NCBI RefSeq assembly: GCF_001659605.2
Contig: NC_035164.2
Coordinates: forward strand, 1,885,001-1,949,000
Origin: Manihot esculenta
Taxonomy: Eukaryota; Streptophyta; Magnoliopsida; Malpighiales; Euphorbiaceae
Length of the DNA: 64,000 bases
Reading direction: 5' to 3'
Part shown: positions 1-11,635 of the stretch, piece after piece
How positions within the stretch are numbered: position 1 is the first letter of the stretch
Layout of the letters: every line of letters begins with the position of its first letter
The notes under the pieces: generated by a model
Told to the model about the DNA's origin: nothing
What the model saw: the letters and a program-made list of their open reading frames with translations, nothing else
The model's database searches: none
Program-made: the position numbers and the translations under genes

Positions 1-1
1 C

Positions 2-379
2 CCACTAGGTAACCAGCTTCAAACCCTGAATGACCCATCTATTTATGAAGGTAATCCAGGACTCTGTGGGGATCCTCTAAAAAGGAAGTGTCCAGATGAC
101 AATATATCGAGCGAAACAAGTGAAGAAGACAATGATGAAAATGAAATTTTTGATACTCTATGGTTTTATGTTGGTTTGGCATCTGGCTTCATTGTGGGGT
201 TCTGGGCAGTGTGTGGTTCATTGCTACTAAATAAGTCCTGGAGGCTAAAGTATTTCAAATTCATTGAGGAAAAGAAGGAAAAAGCATGTGTCTCCATTGC
301 AGTAACTTTGGCTCATTGGAAGGGAAGAATGAAGTCTATCAGAAATAGAGACACACAAGCAACATTCTCAATCACTTAG
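2..379 (+). CDS. LRR receptor-like protein (RLP), C-terminal end only
   Basis: The frame is open from the window edge to the stop at 377-379, about 125 residues. It starts with the conserved end of an LRR ectodomain cap, including the NPGLCG motif (about residues 23-28) typical of plant LRR receptors. An acidic linker rich in Glu and Asp follows, then one membrane segment (about residues 60-80, WFYVGLASGFIVGFWAVCGS) with spaced glycines of the GxxxG kind. The cytoplasmic tail is short and basic (SWRLKYFKFIEEKKEK) with no kinase domain. This is the layout of EIX2/Cf-type receptor-like proteins, plasma-membrane immune or developmental receptors that, by family knowledge, signal through a partner kinase such as SOBIR1. 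The LRR region lies upstream of the window, so ligand class and integrity cannot be judged. Confidence 0.85.
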   Translation, partial: PLGNQLQTLNDPSIYEGNPGLCGDPLKRKCPDDNISSETSEEDNDENEIFDTLWFYVGLASGFIVGFWAVCGSLLLNKSWRLKYFKFIEEKKEKACVSIAVTLAHWKGRMKSIRNRDTQATFSIT

Positions 380-1044
380 TTTCGGACACTCAGTATTCAA
401 GTATTGTCAGTTAAAGTAAATGAAAATGATATGCATGTTGAACAATAAACTGAACAACATCTACATATTTGTTTATTTACTCTTTAGCAATAAACTGCAA
501 ACATACAACACCAGCATTCGAAAACATAATTCTCTTCTATAATCATTATTTGTAAACGGATTTATATCATTAGTCGCACCAAGTAATTAGCTATACTTCT
601 GTATAAGGTGAGATAATAGGTTTTTATGTCAATCATTGTATAGATGCTTCATATCAACACCTTTATTCAGAAGAGTTAATACCATCACTTTTTCAAAACT
701 AAACAAGAAATGAGAAGAGCAGCAACATAAGTGAAGATGACAGAGTAGCTAAAATACCGATGAAAACAACAAGAGAGGCCCAATAAGTTTTGCAGCAAAT
801 GGTACTTCCATAAAAAAGATTGGGGGAAGGGGAAAATTATGATAAAAGATGTGCAAAAGGGGTAAAGAAAGGACCTAAATCTATTGCCGCTGTTAACCTC
901 AATTTCAACTACAAAATTCCTCAAATGAATGAATCAAACAAAATATATAAAAAAAAAAACATTTCTAGATAAAACTCTCTGTTTCCAAGGGAGATGGGAA
1001 GGCCAAAAAATAGTAAAAAACAGTAAAAGATGAGAATATTGACT
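380..1044. other. intergenic between convergent genes
   Basis: This holds the 3' untranslated regions of the receptor-like protein (plus) and the SAM synthetase (minus). It is AT-rich with no convincing reading frame. AATAAA-like signals occur on the plus strand near 444 (aacaataaac) and 487 (gcaataaact). Confidence 0.6.
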
Positions 1045-2220
1045 CTATGCCTTCACAGGTTTTAGAGGCTTAACAGTCTCCCAGGTGAAATCCGGGTCAT
1101 CACGGCCAAAATGTCCATAGGCAGCAGTCTTCTGATACCTGAAGTTGCCGCCTCTCTTCAAATCAAGATTGACAGCAATCATTCCCGGCCTGAAATCAAA
1201 CTTTTCCTTGATTAAAGCTAGTATATCTTTGTCTGGGATCTTCCCTGTCCTGTAAGTGTCCACAAACACAGATAATGGTTCTGGCACACCAATTGCATAA
1301 GAAACTTGCACAATGCAGCGTCGGGCAAGCCCTGAAGCCACTACACTCTTTGCAGCCTGCCTGACAATATATGCACCACTGCGATCCACCTTAGTGGGAT
1401 CCTTCCCAGAGAAGGCACCACCTCCATGGGCACCCCAGCCACCATAAGTGTCAACGATTATCTTCCTACCTGTAAGTCCTGCATCTCCATGAGGGCCGCC
1501 AATAACAAAGCGACCTGAAGGGTTAAGATGGAAGATTGTCTTGTCATCAAGATATTGCGGTGGAATAACTGGCTTAATCACATGCTCCATCAGGTCTTCA
1601 GAAATCTTCTCATTCGTGACAGTTTCATCATGCTGAGTTGAAATGAGGACAGTATGAACCCTGAGTGGAACCATAGCTCCACCTTCATTCCGGTACTCAA
1701 CAGTCACTTGAGTCTTGCCATCAGGCCTCAACCACGGGCATATTTTGTTTTTTCTCACCTCAGTGAGTCTGGCTCCAAGCTTGGTGGCAAGTACATGGGT
1801 CAGTGGCATCAATTCTGGTGTCTCGTCAGTGGCATACCCAAACATGTGACCCTGATCCCCAGCACCAATCTCCTCAGGTTTCTTGGTGAGGTGACCATGA
1901 ACTCCCTGAGCAATATCAGGGCTCTGTTGTTCAATGTTGACAAGGACCTTGCAATTATCAGCATCAAGGCCAACATCTGCTGACACAAAACCAATGCCCC
2001 TACATGTATCACGAACTATCTTCTCATAATCCACCTTCGCAGTGGTGCTAATCTCACCAAATACCATCACCATATTTGTCTTAGTGCAGGTCTCACAGGC
2101 GACTTTGCTCTCAGGATCTTTCTCCAAACAAGCATCTAGAATGGCATCAGAGACTTGATCACATAGTTTGTCTGGATGACCTTCATTAACAGATTCGGAG
2201 GTGAAAAGCAAAGTATCCAT
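1045..2220 (-). CDS. SAMS: S-adenosylmethionine synthetase (methionine adenosyltransferase)
   Basis: Makes S-adenosylmethionine from methionine and ATP; cytosolic homotetramer feeding methylation, ethylene and polyamine synthesis. One uninterrupted coding exon encodes 391 residues, the usual plant length (390-396). Visible signatures: GHPDK near the N-terminus (methionine/ATP binding), [16 protein letters not shown] around residues 115-130, the Gly-rich loop [19 protein letters not shown] around 270-290, and a Lys-rich C-terminal end. I start at the ATG at 2218-2220 because [18 protein letters not shown] is the family N-terminus. The reading frame continues nine codons upstream (ATG at 2245-2247), but those bases lie inside a likely 5'UTR intron (donor GTAAGTT at 2747, acceptor CAG at 2223-2225), a known arrangement for plant SAMS genes. 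No frame damage is seen. Confidence 0.97.
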   Translation of the reverse strand: MDTLLFTSESVNEGHPDKLCDQVSDAILDACLEKDPESKVACETCTKTNMVMVFGEISTTAKVDYEKIVRDTCRGIGFVSADVGLDADNCKVLVNIEQQSPDIAQGVHGHLTKKPEEIGAGDQGHMFGYATDETPELMPLTHVLATKLGARLTEVRKNKICPWLRPDGKTQVTVEYRNEGGAMVPLRVHTVLISTQHDETVTNEKISEDLMEHVIKPVIPPQYLDDKTIFHLNPSGRFVIGGPHGDAGLTGRKIIVDTYGGWGAHGGGAFSGKDPTKVDRSGAYIVRQAAKSVVASGLARRCIVQVSYAIGVPEPLSVFVDTYRTGKIPDKDILALIKEKFDFRPGMIAVNLDLKRGGNFRYQKTAAYGHFGRDDPDFTWETVKPLKPVKA

Positions 2221-2222
2221 CC

Positions 2223-2747
2223 CTGAGCTGATAGCAATTACAGACATAAATATCAGTTGCCCACATCATGCAGAAATGAAAAATCCAAGAAACACAAGCT
2301 CGCTGTACAAATCAAATTAACCACCGCAAAGACAATATTTTTCGCCCTGCCATAATAAATGTACATCAAACACTGTCAACAATCAAAAAAGTTGAGAATT
2401 CAAGAAACAAAGGCAAGTCTTTCAACTACGTAATAGCAGTAAACCACAATATCCCAAGAAAGATTCAATATCCATTCTGGTTCTGGATATTCTTGATTGG
2501 AAAATACAAGAAATCATAAACAGCATCAGATAAGTCTAACTTTTGAGATAGTGTTCATGATAAGAAATGTATATAATACGAGACCCTTCGCTACAATTTT
2601 CTTTCACTTCCACATAAGAAACATGCAACAAATTAACCAGTGAAAAACATGAAAGATTTCACATATGCAAGGAGATATATATAAAACAGTGAAAAGAAGA
2701 GGAAGAACTACCAAAACAATTGAAAAAGAACAAAGAACAAAACTTAC
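2223..2747 (-). other. 5'UTR intron of the SAM synthetase gene
   Basis: On the minus strand an AAAAAA|GTAAGTT donor lies at 2747 and a pyrimidine-rich acceptor ending GCTCAG lies at 2223, only two bases before the ATG. The leader exon (about 2748-2845) is CT-rich. A leader intron of about 0.5 kb directly upstream of the start codon is common in highly expressed plant housekeeping genes, where it often enhances expression. Confidence 0.75.
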
Positions 2748-2849
2748 TTTTTTCCGAATCAAGATGAAGATGGAGCTTCAGGAAGAGTGAGAGATGCAAA
2801 AACAAGAGGATGAGGAGGTGGCTTTGTTAGATATGGCGGTGAAAAAAAA

Positions 2850-3130
2850 AATTGGATATATTTATTTAATCACGAAATGGGTTTTGAGTTATGACTCGGT
2901 CACTTTCTGCCTCTATCTTGTGATCCGCTTTTCTTGTAAAAGAGTTGGGTGAAGCTGTCTGAACCCAACCGAAACAATAGCCCAGCTTCTGCAGTTTTCC
3001 AAGCCCAAATCAAAATCCAAAAACCCCTTTCAAACCCTGAATTGAGCCCTTGTTATACTCGTTGGGCCATCACCAGGCACGCACTTTGAAGAAACAAAGA
3101 AAAAGGAGGAGCTTTCCTTATTTTTGATAC
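2850..3130. promoter_or_regulatory. shared divergent promoter of SAMS and the METTL21-like gene
   Basis: About 280 bp separates the inferred SAMS transcription start (minus) from the start of the methyltransferase leader (plus). The SAMS side has a TATA-like run on the minus strand at 2854-2867 (AATAAATATATCC). The middle holds several site-II-type GCCCA motifs: AGCCCA near 2981, AAGCCCAAA near 3001 and TGGGCC near 3064. Such motifs are common in promoters of broadly expressed plant genes and in bidirectional promoters. The plus side has no clear TATA box. Confidence 0.55.
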
Positions 3131-3662
3131 CGAATCCCAGAATCCCCAGCGTCAAACAATCGGTGTTTGCTCTCCTTTTGCCCGTCTACGAGTTTCACAC
3201 TCCAAGTCCTGCCCAGTAGCGGCAAAAATAGTTACCGGAGTCGCTCCATCTCAGGTGTTTAAACACTTCTCATATTCATATAATGTAATGGAAGCTACAA
3301 GTATTCTACTTTAAGATTTTACCTTCCAATCTCCAATTTATTTTCTTTTGCTGGTGGAGAGTTTGTTCTACATGTTTTGCAATCTAGATATTTTGGAATG
3401 ATTTTGTGCATCCAATCATGATCATCAAAGTTTGAGGAATGTTTGATGTTCACAGTAACAAATTGATAGGTGGTTCAAATAGATGATGGTTTATTGTAGT
3501 TATAGATTTCTGACATTTTGTGTGTTCTGGCGTTCTTATAGTTAAAAATAACTTTTTTTGGCCATTTATTGCAGGAAAGCATATCATTCCTCTGCTACTT
3601 TAGTGGGACCCGCATAGGTGCATACTAAGAAAATATTCCTTCTCTTCTGAAGACTTGGTTTA

Positions 3663-6600
3663 ATGGAGCATGACAGGTGGTCTTTCACTTTGTTTTCTTG
3701 TTGTAATTTTGTTTGCTGTATGATTTTATAACCGTATATAGCAAATTCTAAAACATGGGAGAGTAGTGCAAAAATATCTAGTGCTTTTAGCTGGTTTATT
3801 TCTACCTTCAGTTTTATATGTCCTACAAAAGTTTTTAGTTTTAAGATTTTATTAAAATAATAATTTTTCTATTTACTGTATCAGGTTAAATTCTCCAAGC
3901 ACCTCTTCAATTACTCTTGAAGTTCTAGGCCATCAACTGCAATTCTCTCAGGTTGGTTATTTTCTATTCTTTGTTTATAGTGCACTTGCAGCTTTATTTT
4001 ACATGTTAAAGTTATCTTGAGATGTTATTTGTTTGATTAATGTAATTTTGATTACATAGTTTTAAAACATGGTTAATCCAGGGTAGTCTGTCAGGATGCA
4101 GTCTGACTTGAGTTGAGCTCCAATATTGGGGGAGGATAATTTATTTCTTATATAACTTGCCAACAAGAATGGATTTGAATTAGGATCAAAGTAAAATATT
4201 CTATTATTTCCTTTTCAAATGGAGTATTTTCCTAATTTTTGCAAGGATGTTTATTTAAAGCAGACAGAGAGTTTGTTACCTGTGTAAAAACTATAAATGT
4301 CCGCTGGAATTAATGTTAAATCAATCTACCTGCTAACCTGTTCATTCACTGCTGTGTTTCAGTTACCAAGCATTCGCAATTCTCTTTTATATCTCGTAAT
4401 ATTAACTAACAGTGTTAAGTTTCTCATGGACGTGATAGGATCCAAATTCAAAGCATTTAGGAACTACAGTTTGGGATGCATCAATGGTGTTTGTTAAATT
4501 TCTGGTAAGGCGTGCTGCACCGACTCTCTTACAATAGCAATTTTTCTGTAAACTTTCTTTGCACATTTGGTGACATGTAGTAGTTGGAACTTGGAATAAA
4601 AGTTAATTGAGTTTAGTTGAACTTGTGTAGGCAACTTAGCTGGGATAAAGTATTGAGTTGGTTGTATCATTTACTAAGTAGTGGGATAAGGTAAGAGTGG
4701 ATAGTGGTGGTGTTGGTTCATCTCACAGACCCCTATTATTGGCTAAGGCATCATTCATCTTGACTTCTGCACTTGGTTTATTGTCCTTAAGGAGAAGAAA
4801 TGATTATATGCTAAAATGTGAAACTGTAGAAATAATATTAGTACCTTTTAATACATTTAAGACACATATACACAACTGCAAATTTGTGTTTTTTGAAGTT
4901 TTTGAAGCTTCAGTTCTTTTGTTGTTTCAGGAAAAGAATTGCAGAAAGGGGCGGTTTTGCCCATCCAAACTGAAGGGAAAGCGAGTTATTGAACTTGGAG
5001 CAGGTTGTGGAGTTGCTGGATTTGGTGAGCTTTAAGTTGTTCTATAAAATGAAAGTTTCATCCATGAATCTAGCTAGCTTTTCCTGTCTCATTTGAATGT
5101 AGGGAAATTTGCTATTTAGTTCTTATGATATGGGAAAATTGATTAGTTTATGTTTTTTGAAAAATACATTAAAATATTTTTGAAATTTTAAAAAGTCTAC
5201 TAATTTGTCCTTCCACTAGTTTTAACTGTTAAGTGTTTACTATTTAATTCTTGTGATTTGAAAAAATTCATTAGTTGATCTTTTAATTTTGTAAAATGTC
5301 TACTAATTAGTCATCTCCGCATTGAGGTCATTCAGACTTGTTTGCAATACTTAACGGTTAAAATTAACGAAAGAACTAATTAGTAGACTTTTTAAAACGT
5401 CGAGATTTTTTAATATATTTTTCAAAATCAAGATACTAACAAATAAGTTTTCCTATAACACAGAGACCAAATAGTAATTTTCCCTTGAATGTATGATGTA
5501 TCACCTTTTCTATTTCTATGCTGATATAAACTGCTTCTTATAGGGATGGCACTGTTGGGTTGTGAGGTTGTCGCAACAGACCAAATAGAAGTTGTGCCAT
5601 TGCTAATGAGAAATGTAGAGCGTAATACGTCAAGAATCACTCAGATGGATACTAATTCAGGTGTGATGAGTTGATACACTTTGACAATGTTGAGGGCATA
5701 TGTTGTGCATACTTTTTCTCTGCTTCTAACTGTTGTGGATGTTGTACTTGGACCTTAACTTGATTATACTGTATAACCAGTATCTTTTATGGAATGTGTG
5801 ATCCTTGTAGTGTCATTCGGTTCAATCAAGGTTGCAGAACTGGACTGGGGAAACCAGGATCAGATAAGGGCTGTCGAGCCACCATTCGACTACATCATCG
5901 GCACAGATGTTGTAAGTTTGATGACAACATTTTATTGACCCATAAATGGAAACATTGCATTTCTTAGTGTTATTGCTTTTAATTTCTGTCTTGAGTTGAA
6001 AGTTGAAACGTTACTTGATAAATTGATGTCACATTTTTTTCTTGATGATTTTGAGCATGATATATATACATAAATATAGGTCCTTGAAACCTCCTATTTC
6101 AACACAAATTCTAGCCTACTTCCTCACTGGAAATATCGTATAATCCTTTAAGTGTGTTTATGGAATTTGATATAACATTCATATTGCTCTCGAGAAGAAA
6201 ATAAGAAAGAAAAATGATAAATTTGATTCAATTATTTTCACATAAGAACTATTAATATTTTTTGCAAAAATTGTGATGTAAGGGAAGGGTGAAAAATAAA
6301 AAAGAAACTGGAAGTAAATAAAAGGAAATGCAAAAGTGAGAAGAGTATGTATAACTGTGATTGCATTTTAAATGGCATGACAGGAATCCTTAAGGATTTT
6401 TATGCCAAGAATTTCAACGAGTTGTAATAAGCAACTGCAAAATATTCATCACTGATGTAGAATTGTTTGCAAGTGAGGAAAAAAAAAAAAGCTTATGCAT
6501 TTCCCAACAAAATCTTGAGTTATTGTCTTTTGCTTGTGATCGTTCAATCTTATGGATCTATAATCAGGCTAGTGATCTTACTTCTCTGTCTTTTAAGGTT

Positions 6601-7374
6601 TATGCAGAGCATCTCTTGGAACCACTGTTGCAGACAGTCTTTGCTTTGTCTGGACCCAAAACCACAATTTTGGTGTGTGTGTGAATTTTCTTTTTCTTTT
6701 TTTTTTTTTCATGGTCCAAAAACTTGATTAATGATCCACAGGTTTGTTGCTAAAAATTTCCATGTAGATGGGGTACGAGATTCGTTCTACAAGTGTTCAT
6801 GAGCAGATGCATGATATGTGGAAAAGAAACTTTGAAGTGAAAATTGTTCCAAAAGCTAAGGTAACTGCTTGATGCTAATTCTTATCTTCTGCAAATGAAT
6901 CAAATTGTTGACCATCTTAGAGACCAATTTTTTGCCTACGTTTCTCATTCGGGAAACCACTGCAGGATGAGCCATGGATTAGGATGATGCCTCTGTAGAA
7001 TTTCAAACTAACTTTAACCCTTTCTGGAACATTTCTAAGCAGTTCATTGCATGCAGATGGACAGCAAGTACCAGCATCCAAGCATCCAACTTTACATCAT
7101 GGGATTGAAGCCTCCAGCTGGGAGCATAGAGAACATGACTCGAAGGATTGATCAGCAAGCCAATGAAGTTGAAACAGACAGTGAAACACCAAAAGAAGAT
7201 GACAACGGTGGGAATAGTAAGGACATGAATGACACAGATTATTGCAGTAATGAAAAAGCTCAGGAAGATTGTGAACTAGCAATGAGGCTTCCAAAAGCAA
7301 AGCTTAATGACTGGGAAGCAAGAAGGCTTGGCTCAATGGCTGCTCGGCTTCTTCGAGATGTCAAAATATCATAA
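3663..7374 (+). CDS. METTL21-type protein-lysine methyltransferase (SAM-dependent)
   Basis: Nine coding exons join without a stop: 3663-3676, 3885-3951, 4439-4504, 4931-5024, 5544-5660, 5811-5911, 6598-6672, 6768-6860 and 7057-7374 (945 nt, 314 residues). All junctions are GT-AG. The protein has the class I methyltransferase motif I VIELGAGCGVAGFG (residues 68-81), the acidic end of strand 2 in VVATDQ (89-94), and an ELDWG segment followed by FDYIIGTDVVY. These are hallmarks of methyltransferase family 16 (METTL21/EEF1A lysine methyltransferase type). The protein likely methylates lysine on a translation or chaperone protein; the substrate cannot be read from sequence. The last exon adds an acidic tail of about 100 residues, longer than in animal METTL21A. 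Two non-coding leader segments (about 3120-3252 and 3575-3662) precede the ATG. Intron 4 carries a MITE. Confidence 0.88.
5102..5484. mobile_element. MITE in intron 4 of the methyltransferase gene (Mutator-like)
   Basis: A 383-bp insert is bounded by terminal inverted repeats: it begins GGGAAATTTGCTATTTAGT and ends in the complement of GGGAAAATTACTATTTGGTC. It is flanked by a perfect 9-bp direct repeat TTGAATGTA (5093-5101 and 5485-5493). A 9-bp target-site duplication with TIRs points to a non-autonomous Mutator-like element. Related, more decayed copies lie near 33.43-33.69 kb and 35.56-35.84 kb. No coding capacity. Confidence 0.85.
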
Positions 7375-7632
7375 ACTTTCAGCTCTGCTAGTTGCAATTC
7401 TTTTATCGTTAACTAGCAGGTTGCATGGGATTTGCATAATTTGCTCTCTCATTGAATTTCTAATGTGGATGGATTGGAACAACAATGAATATGAATGATA
7501 CTGTATTTTGCTGCCCCAATCTTTTAGTAAATTTTCAGCCATTGGAACCGAAGAATTCTTGGTCCTATTTCTTTTGGGATCAAAACAAGCAGGGTGGTAG
7601 ATATGCTCTACTAGGAGATAACAATAGGGACA

Positions 7633-7991
7633 TGTGGTTCTGGTTTTGATTCGGAGTTTACCTATGAACCATAATCAAACTTAAATTCAGTACGGTTTTA
7701 ATTTGCTGTTTTGATCTTAGTTCAATATAATTCTCCATATGATTTCGGTTTTCAGTTATTAAAACCGTACTGAATTTAAGTTCAGTTATTAAAATATTTG
7801 TGTTGGGTTGGATATGTCTGGATGATTCCAAAATAATTCTTGGTGAAAAACTAGAACTGTTAAATAAGTTCATTTTCACATAATTCTTATCATTCTTATT
7901 ATTTGCTATGGTTTTTCGGTTTGGTTCGAGACTCAAAAGCTCTGAATACCAATTAATACGGAGCAAGTAATTCTAAAACCAGAACAACACA
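7633..7991. mobile_element. MITE-like fold-back element
   Basis: The ends are inverted copies: TGTGGTTCTGGTTTTGATTC on the left, and on the right the complement of TGTGTTGTTCTGGTTTTAG. Inside lies a perfect 23-bp inverted repeat (7680-7702 and 7758-7780) with a spacer of about 55 bp, which would form a strong hairpin. No clear target-site duplication was found, so the borders are approximate. The rest of 7375-8343 is 3' flanking sequence of the two convergent genes with nothing else recognised. Confidence 0.6.
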
Positions 7992-8343
7992 TTAACCGTG
8001 CGGTCTTAATCCAACTTGAACTAAATTCAGCCTCTCAATTACACACAAAAATGCTTAAGGGTGAAATGTACGAAAAAGCTAAGTTGGGGTGGGGTTAAAG
8101 GAAATGAAGTACCAGAAATGATGGAAGGAAGGAAGAAGAAGAGTGATTTACAGAAGTTCTCTCTCAGAAATTCAGAATTCTTGAATCAAAACCAAACTAT
8201 TTAATTCACATTGATCTATAACAGGATTTGCAAACCATGCGTGGAACCCACCAAGAATGACTTGAGTTATAATATTTCGTATTGTAACAATTAAATTGGA
8301 AGATTGAACAAATTGCCTGCGCAATGAGGTAATGCAAACCACA

Positions 8344-11300
8344 TTACATTGCAGCAGTTTTAGTATGATTTTGTGTAATCTGCCGAAGTAGTTCAGTGCT
8401 GTTCAAGAAATGTTTGCTTCTAGCTTGCTGAAGCTCTACACTGTTGTTGAAGCGAGCTTGTGAGCTATCATCAAATTTGTTATCCACAGACGAAAACTTA
8501 TCCATATAGATTCCTAAAAAGGAAATCAATGGGTCTGCCCGAGCCTTGTCTATAACAAACTTCAGCTGCTGAGATTCCACAGTGGGAAAAAGCAAAAGCC
8601 TCTGATATCCAACTGTTGTGCCATTGATCACTTTTGTCCAGTCTCCATTTTTCATAATCTCAAGATGAAACTCAATAATCCTTTGTCCCATGTGAACCGG
8701 CTCTTGCACTTGCAAAACATTGAAAGATACAGATTCCTGAAGATCTAAATGCAACTCCCAAGCAGATTGACTCTCCTCAGGAGCCCAATAGGTGTAGATT
8801 CCGTCTTCAAGGACATTGGTGGGGTTAAAGTGTGAATCGTCAGTGCCTCCTCCTCGTGTACTGCTGGCGTTAAGAAGGGCATTCTTGGCTAGATTATTAG
8901 AAAATATCGATATCCGGAGTATAGCAAATTCTTGAAGGACTTGTATGTCTTCAGCAGATATAAGACCTGAAGAGTTTGGAGGCACATTCAATAGCAAGAG
9001 GCAGTTTCTGCCAGCAGATTTGTAATATATATCAAGAAGCCTCAATGCAGATTTTGGGATTTCTGATGCATGCCAAAACCAACCAGGTCTAATGGAGACA
9101 TCACATTCAGCAGGCACCCAATCATGACCTGATGGGTCTCCTCTCTGTGAGTATCTGTTGGACAGACAACAATTGAATAAAAATCACACTTTTGATATGG
9201 TAATGATAAATCAGAAGAATACAGACACAAAAGGAGAATTAACAAGAGAAGTGCAGCATTCCTAAAGAAGCCTAATCTTCCACAGTTCCTGCCGGCTGCC
9301 GGGGAATAAGCAGACATTTCGGTGTTATGTCAGGGACACTGTGCATCTCATATGTTTAGTTATTCAGCATTGGAGAGCATATGAGTAAGGAAAGCTATGA
9401 ATTTTCTGAACATATTAAGACAAGAAAGACCTCTGGAAAGATCGGCAAAAAATCATTGACAGTTCACTATTAACTGGTCACGGAGATGAGGAACCCTGGA
9501 TCAGTTTGGCAATTTAATTGTGCTATTATCATATTTAAGCAGATGACCATGGACCATGCAGCAGAACTTCAATATGGGAAATCAAAAGGTTCACTTTTTA
9601 GTATAAGTTTCAAAGACCCCTTTCAAAGTATAACAAAAAAAAATCCAATCATCGTCATCATCCTTCTCGTTAAGCTAAGGTTAAATTAGCTAACTAGTTA
9701 CTCAAAACATAAGAAGAAGGGTTTTTATATCCAAATTGGAATTAGAGAAACCAAATGAATTCAATCCACCTGGGAGCTTAAACATGGGCAAAGACAATCC
9801 ATCAAGCACACATTCTCCACAACAACCTCCCTGCACGCATAATTTGTCTCCGTTCATTGTCTTCACTTGAATCATGCTCATTAACATAACATGGGACACC
9901 GATGGTAGCAGTTAGCATGACAATTAAGTGGCATAATTTTATCCAAGTGCAAGAAAGTTATGTAGAACCAGATATGGAATTTTTGTCATGGATAATAAGA
10001 GAAGCTCAAAAGAACAAACAGCTAATTATCTATAAACAAACAGGTTTTAGATGCTAGAAATCATTAATGACTAGAGGAAGTAAGAAAGTAAACTCACTGT
10101 GGATCAGTGTCCCCGATCTTCGCAGAACTTCTATTGAAGATAGACCAGCATGTAGACCCTGCAACACCAGCCTCATCCCCAATCCACCTTGTGTCAGGAC
10201 CAGCATCGGAAAATATTACAGCCCCAGGCTGTTGTTGGCGGATGAGACTAAACCAACTATCAAAAAAATACTCCATGTACTTCTCTCCTTCCCCTTTTGC
10301 ACCATCCAACCATACCTCCTTGATCTCTCCATACCTGTCATAATTTTATTTCAAAGCTCTAAATCTACTAAATGAACTCACAGCAAAAATACAACTTGCC
10401 AACATACAGGCAAGTCATTGAACTAGAAACTTCCAAAAACTAACTTTATTAAGGTTGAAATAACCAAAAGAGATTACATCTCATATGTTAACAAATAAAA
10501 CAAAGCTTCAACTCTCTCAGAGGACATATGAAATACTTCAATACATTGCAAACAGAACGTTAATATTCTTGAAATTTATAATTCTTTAGTGGACAATGAA
10601 TCAATAACATAACCTACAACCTACTTGAAAATATGAAAAATATGGAAAATGTGGAAAAGAAACATCATACAACAGAACTTGCAAGCACTTCCAAGAAACT
10701 AAAAGCAGCACTGACATCCTGAAACTGTAACAACAAAAGCAAAACATCAGAAGCTCCAAACATCAAACAAAAACAGAATCCTATTCTCACAGTTGACTTC
10801 AAAACATCACATTGGACAACAACCCAGTTAATCAAGTTAACTTATCAAACTGCTCAATGATGAAACAAATTTATTCACAAAACAGCAGACAAATAGAGAG
10901 AGCCACTGCATAATAGTAGGAATTTAAGGGAAACCATGATTGATCAGACACCCAAAAAAAAAAAAATCACCTAGACAGCAACTCGGTCATTTGGGCCATA
11001 TAGAACTCATTATACTCCAGAGTTTTCCCGTAAGACGCCTCATGCCTATCCCATGGTGAAAGATAAAGCCCTAAATCCAAACCGGCCTCTTTAGCAGACA
11101 AAGCCAGCTCTTTAACAACATCACCAGTCCCATTACTCCAAGAACTTGACTTTACAGAATAATCTGTATATTCACTAGGCCATAAACAGAAACCATCATG
11201 GTGTTTTGCTGTGAGTATCACACGATTAAAGCCAGCATCTTTGGCTACTTGAACCCACTGGGTGGTGTTGAGTCGGATCGGGTTGAATACAGAAGGGTCA

Positions 11301-11557
11301 ACTCGACCAGTTCCCCACTCGGAGTCCGTGAAAGTATTGGGACCAAAGTGAAAGAAGATTGCCATGGATGAGAGTTGCCATTGGAGCTGAGAGGCAGAGG
11401 GAATCGGTAAAATTGGAAGTGGGGGTGGCTTGTGGAGAGCAGAGAAGGAAATGGGTAAGAGAGAGAGTGAGAGAAAGAGGAGAAATAGATTAAAATGGAT
11501 GTGAAATGAAATGGGTTTTGGGTTTAAGGTGCTGTTATGGATCGTCTTCTCATCCAT
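8344..11557 (-). CDS. FUC1: alpha-L-fucosidase 1-like (glycoside hydrolase family 29), secreted
   Basis: Three minus-strand exons, 10971-11557, 10098-10334 and 8344-9154, join in frame at GT-AG sites (1635 nt, 544 residues). A hydrophobic N-terminal stretch (about residues 22-39) is a signal sequence, so the enzyme should act in the apoplast or vacuole. GH29 signatures: HFGPNTF (70-76), KHHDGFCLW (118-126) and EVWLDGAKG, whose Asp206 is the expected catalytic nucleophile. After the TIM barrel comes the CDVSIRPGWFWH segment, then a C-terminal beta-sandwich region (MGQRIIEFHLEI, LISFLGIYMDKFS). It resembles Arabidopsis FUC1, which removes fucose from N-glycans (alpha-1,3/1,4). Length is slightly above the Arabidopsis protein. 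Intron 1 (10335-10970) and intron 2 (9155-10097) hold no other gene that I can see. Confidence 0.92.
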
Positions 11558-11635
11558 GGTGCAGCAGATGTGGGAGAAGGAGAGTGAGAATCATTGAAAA
11601 TATTAAAAAAAAAAACAAAACAAAAAGTATTGAAA

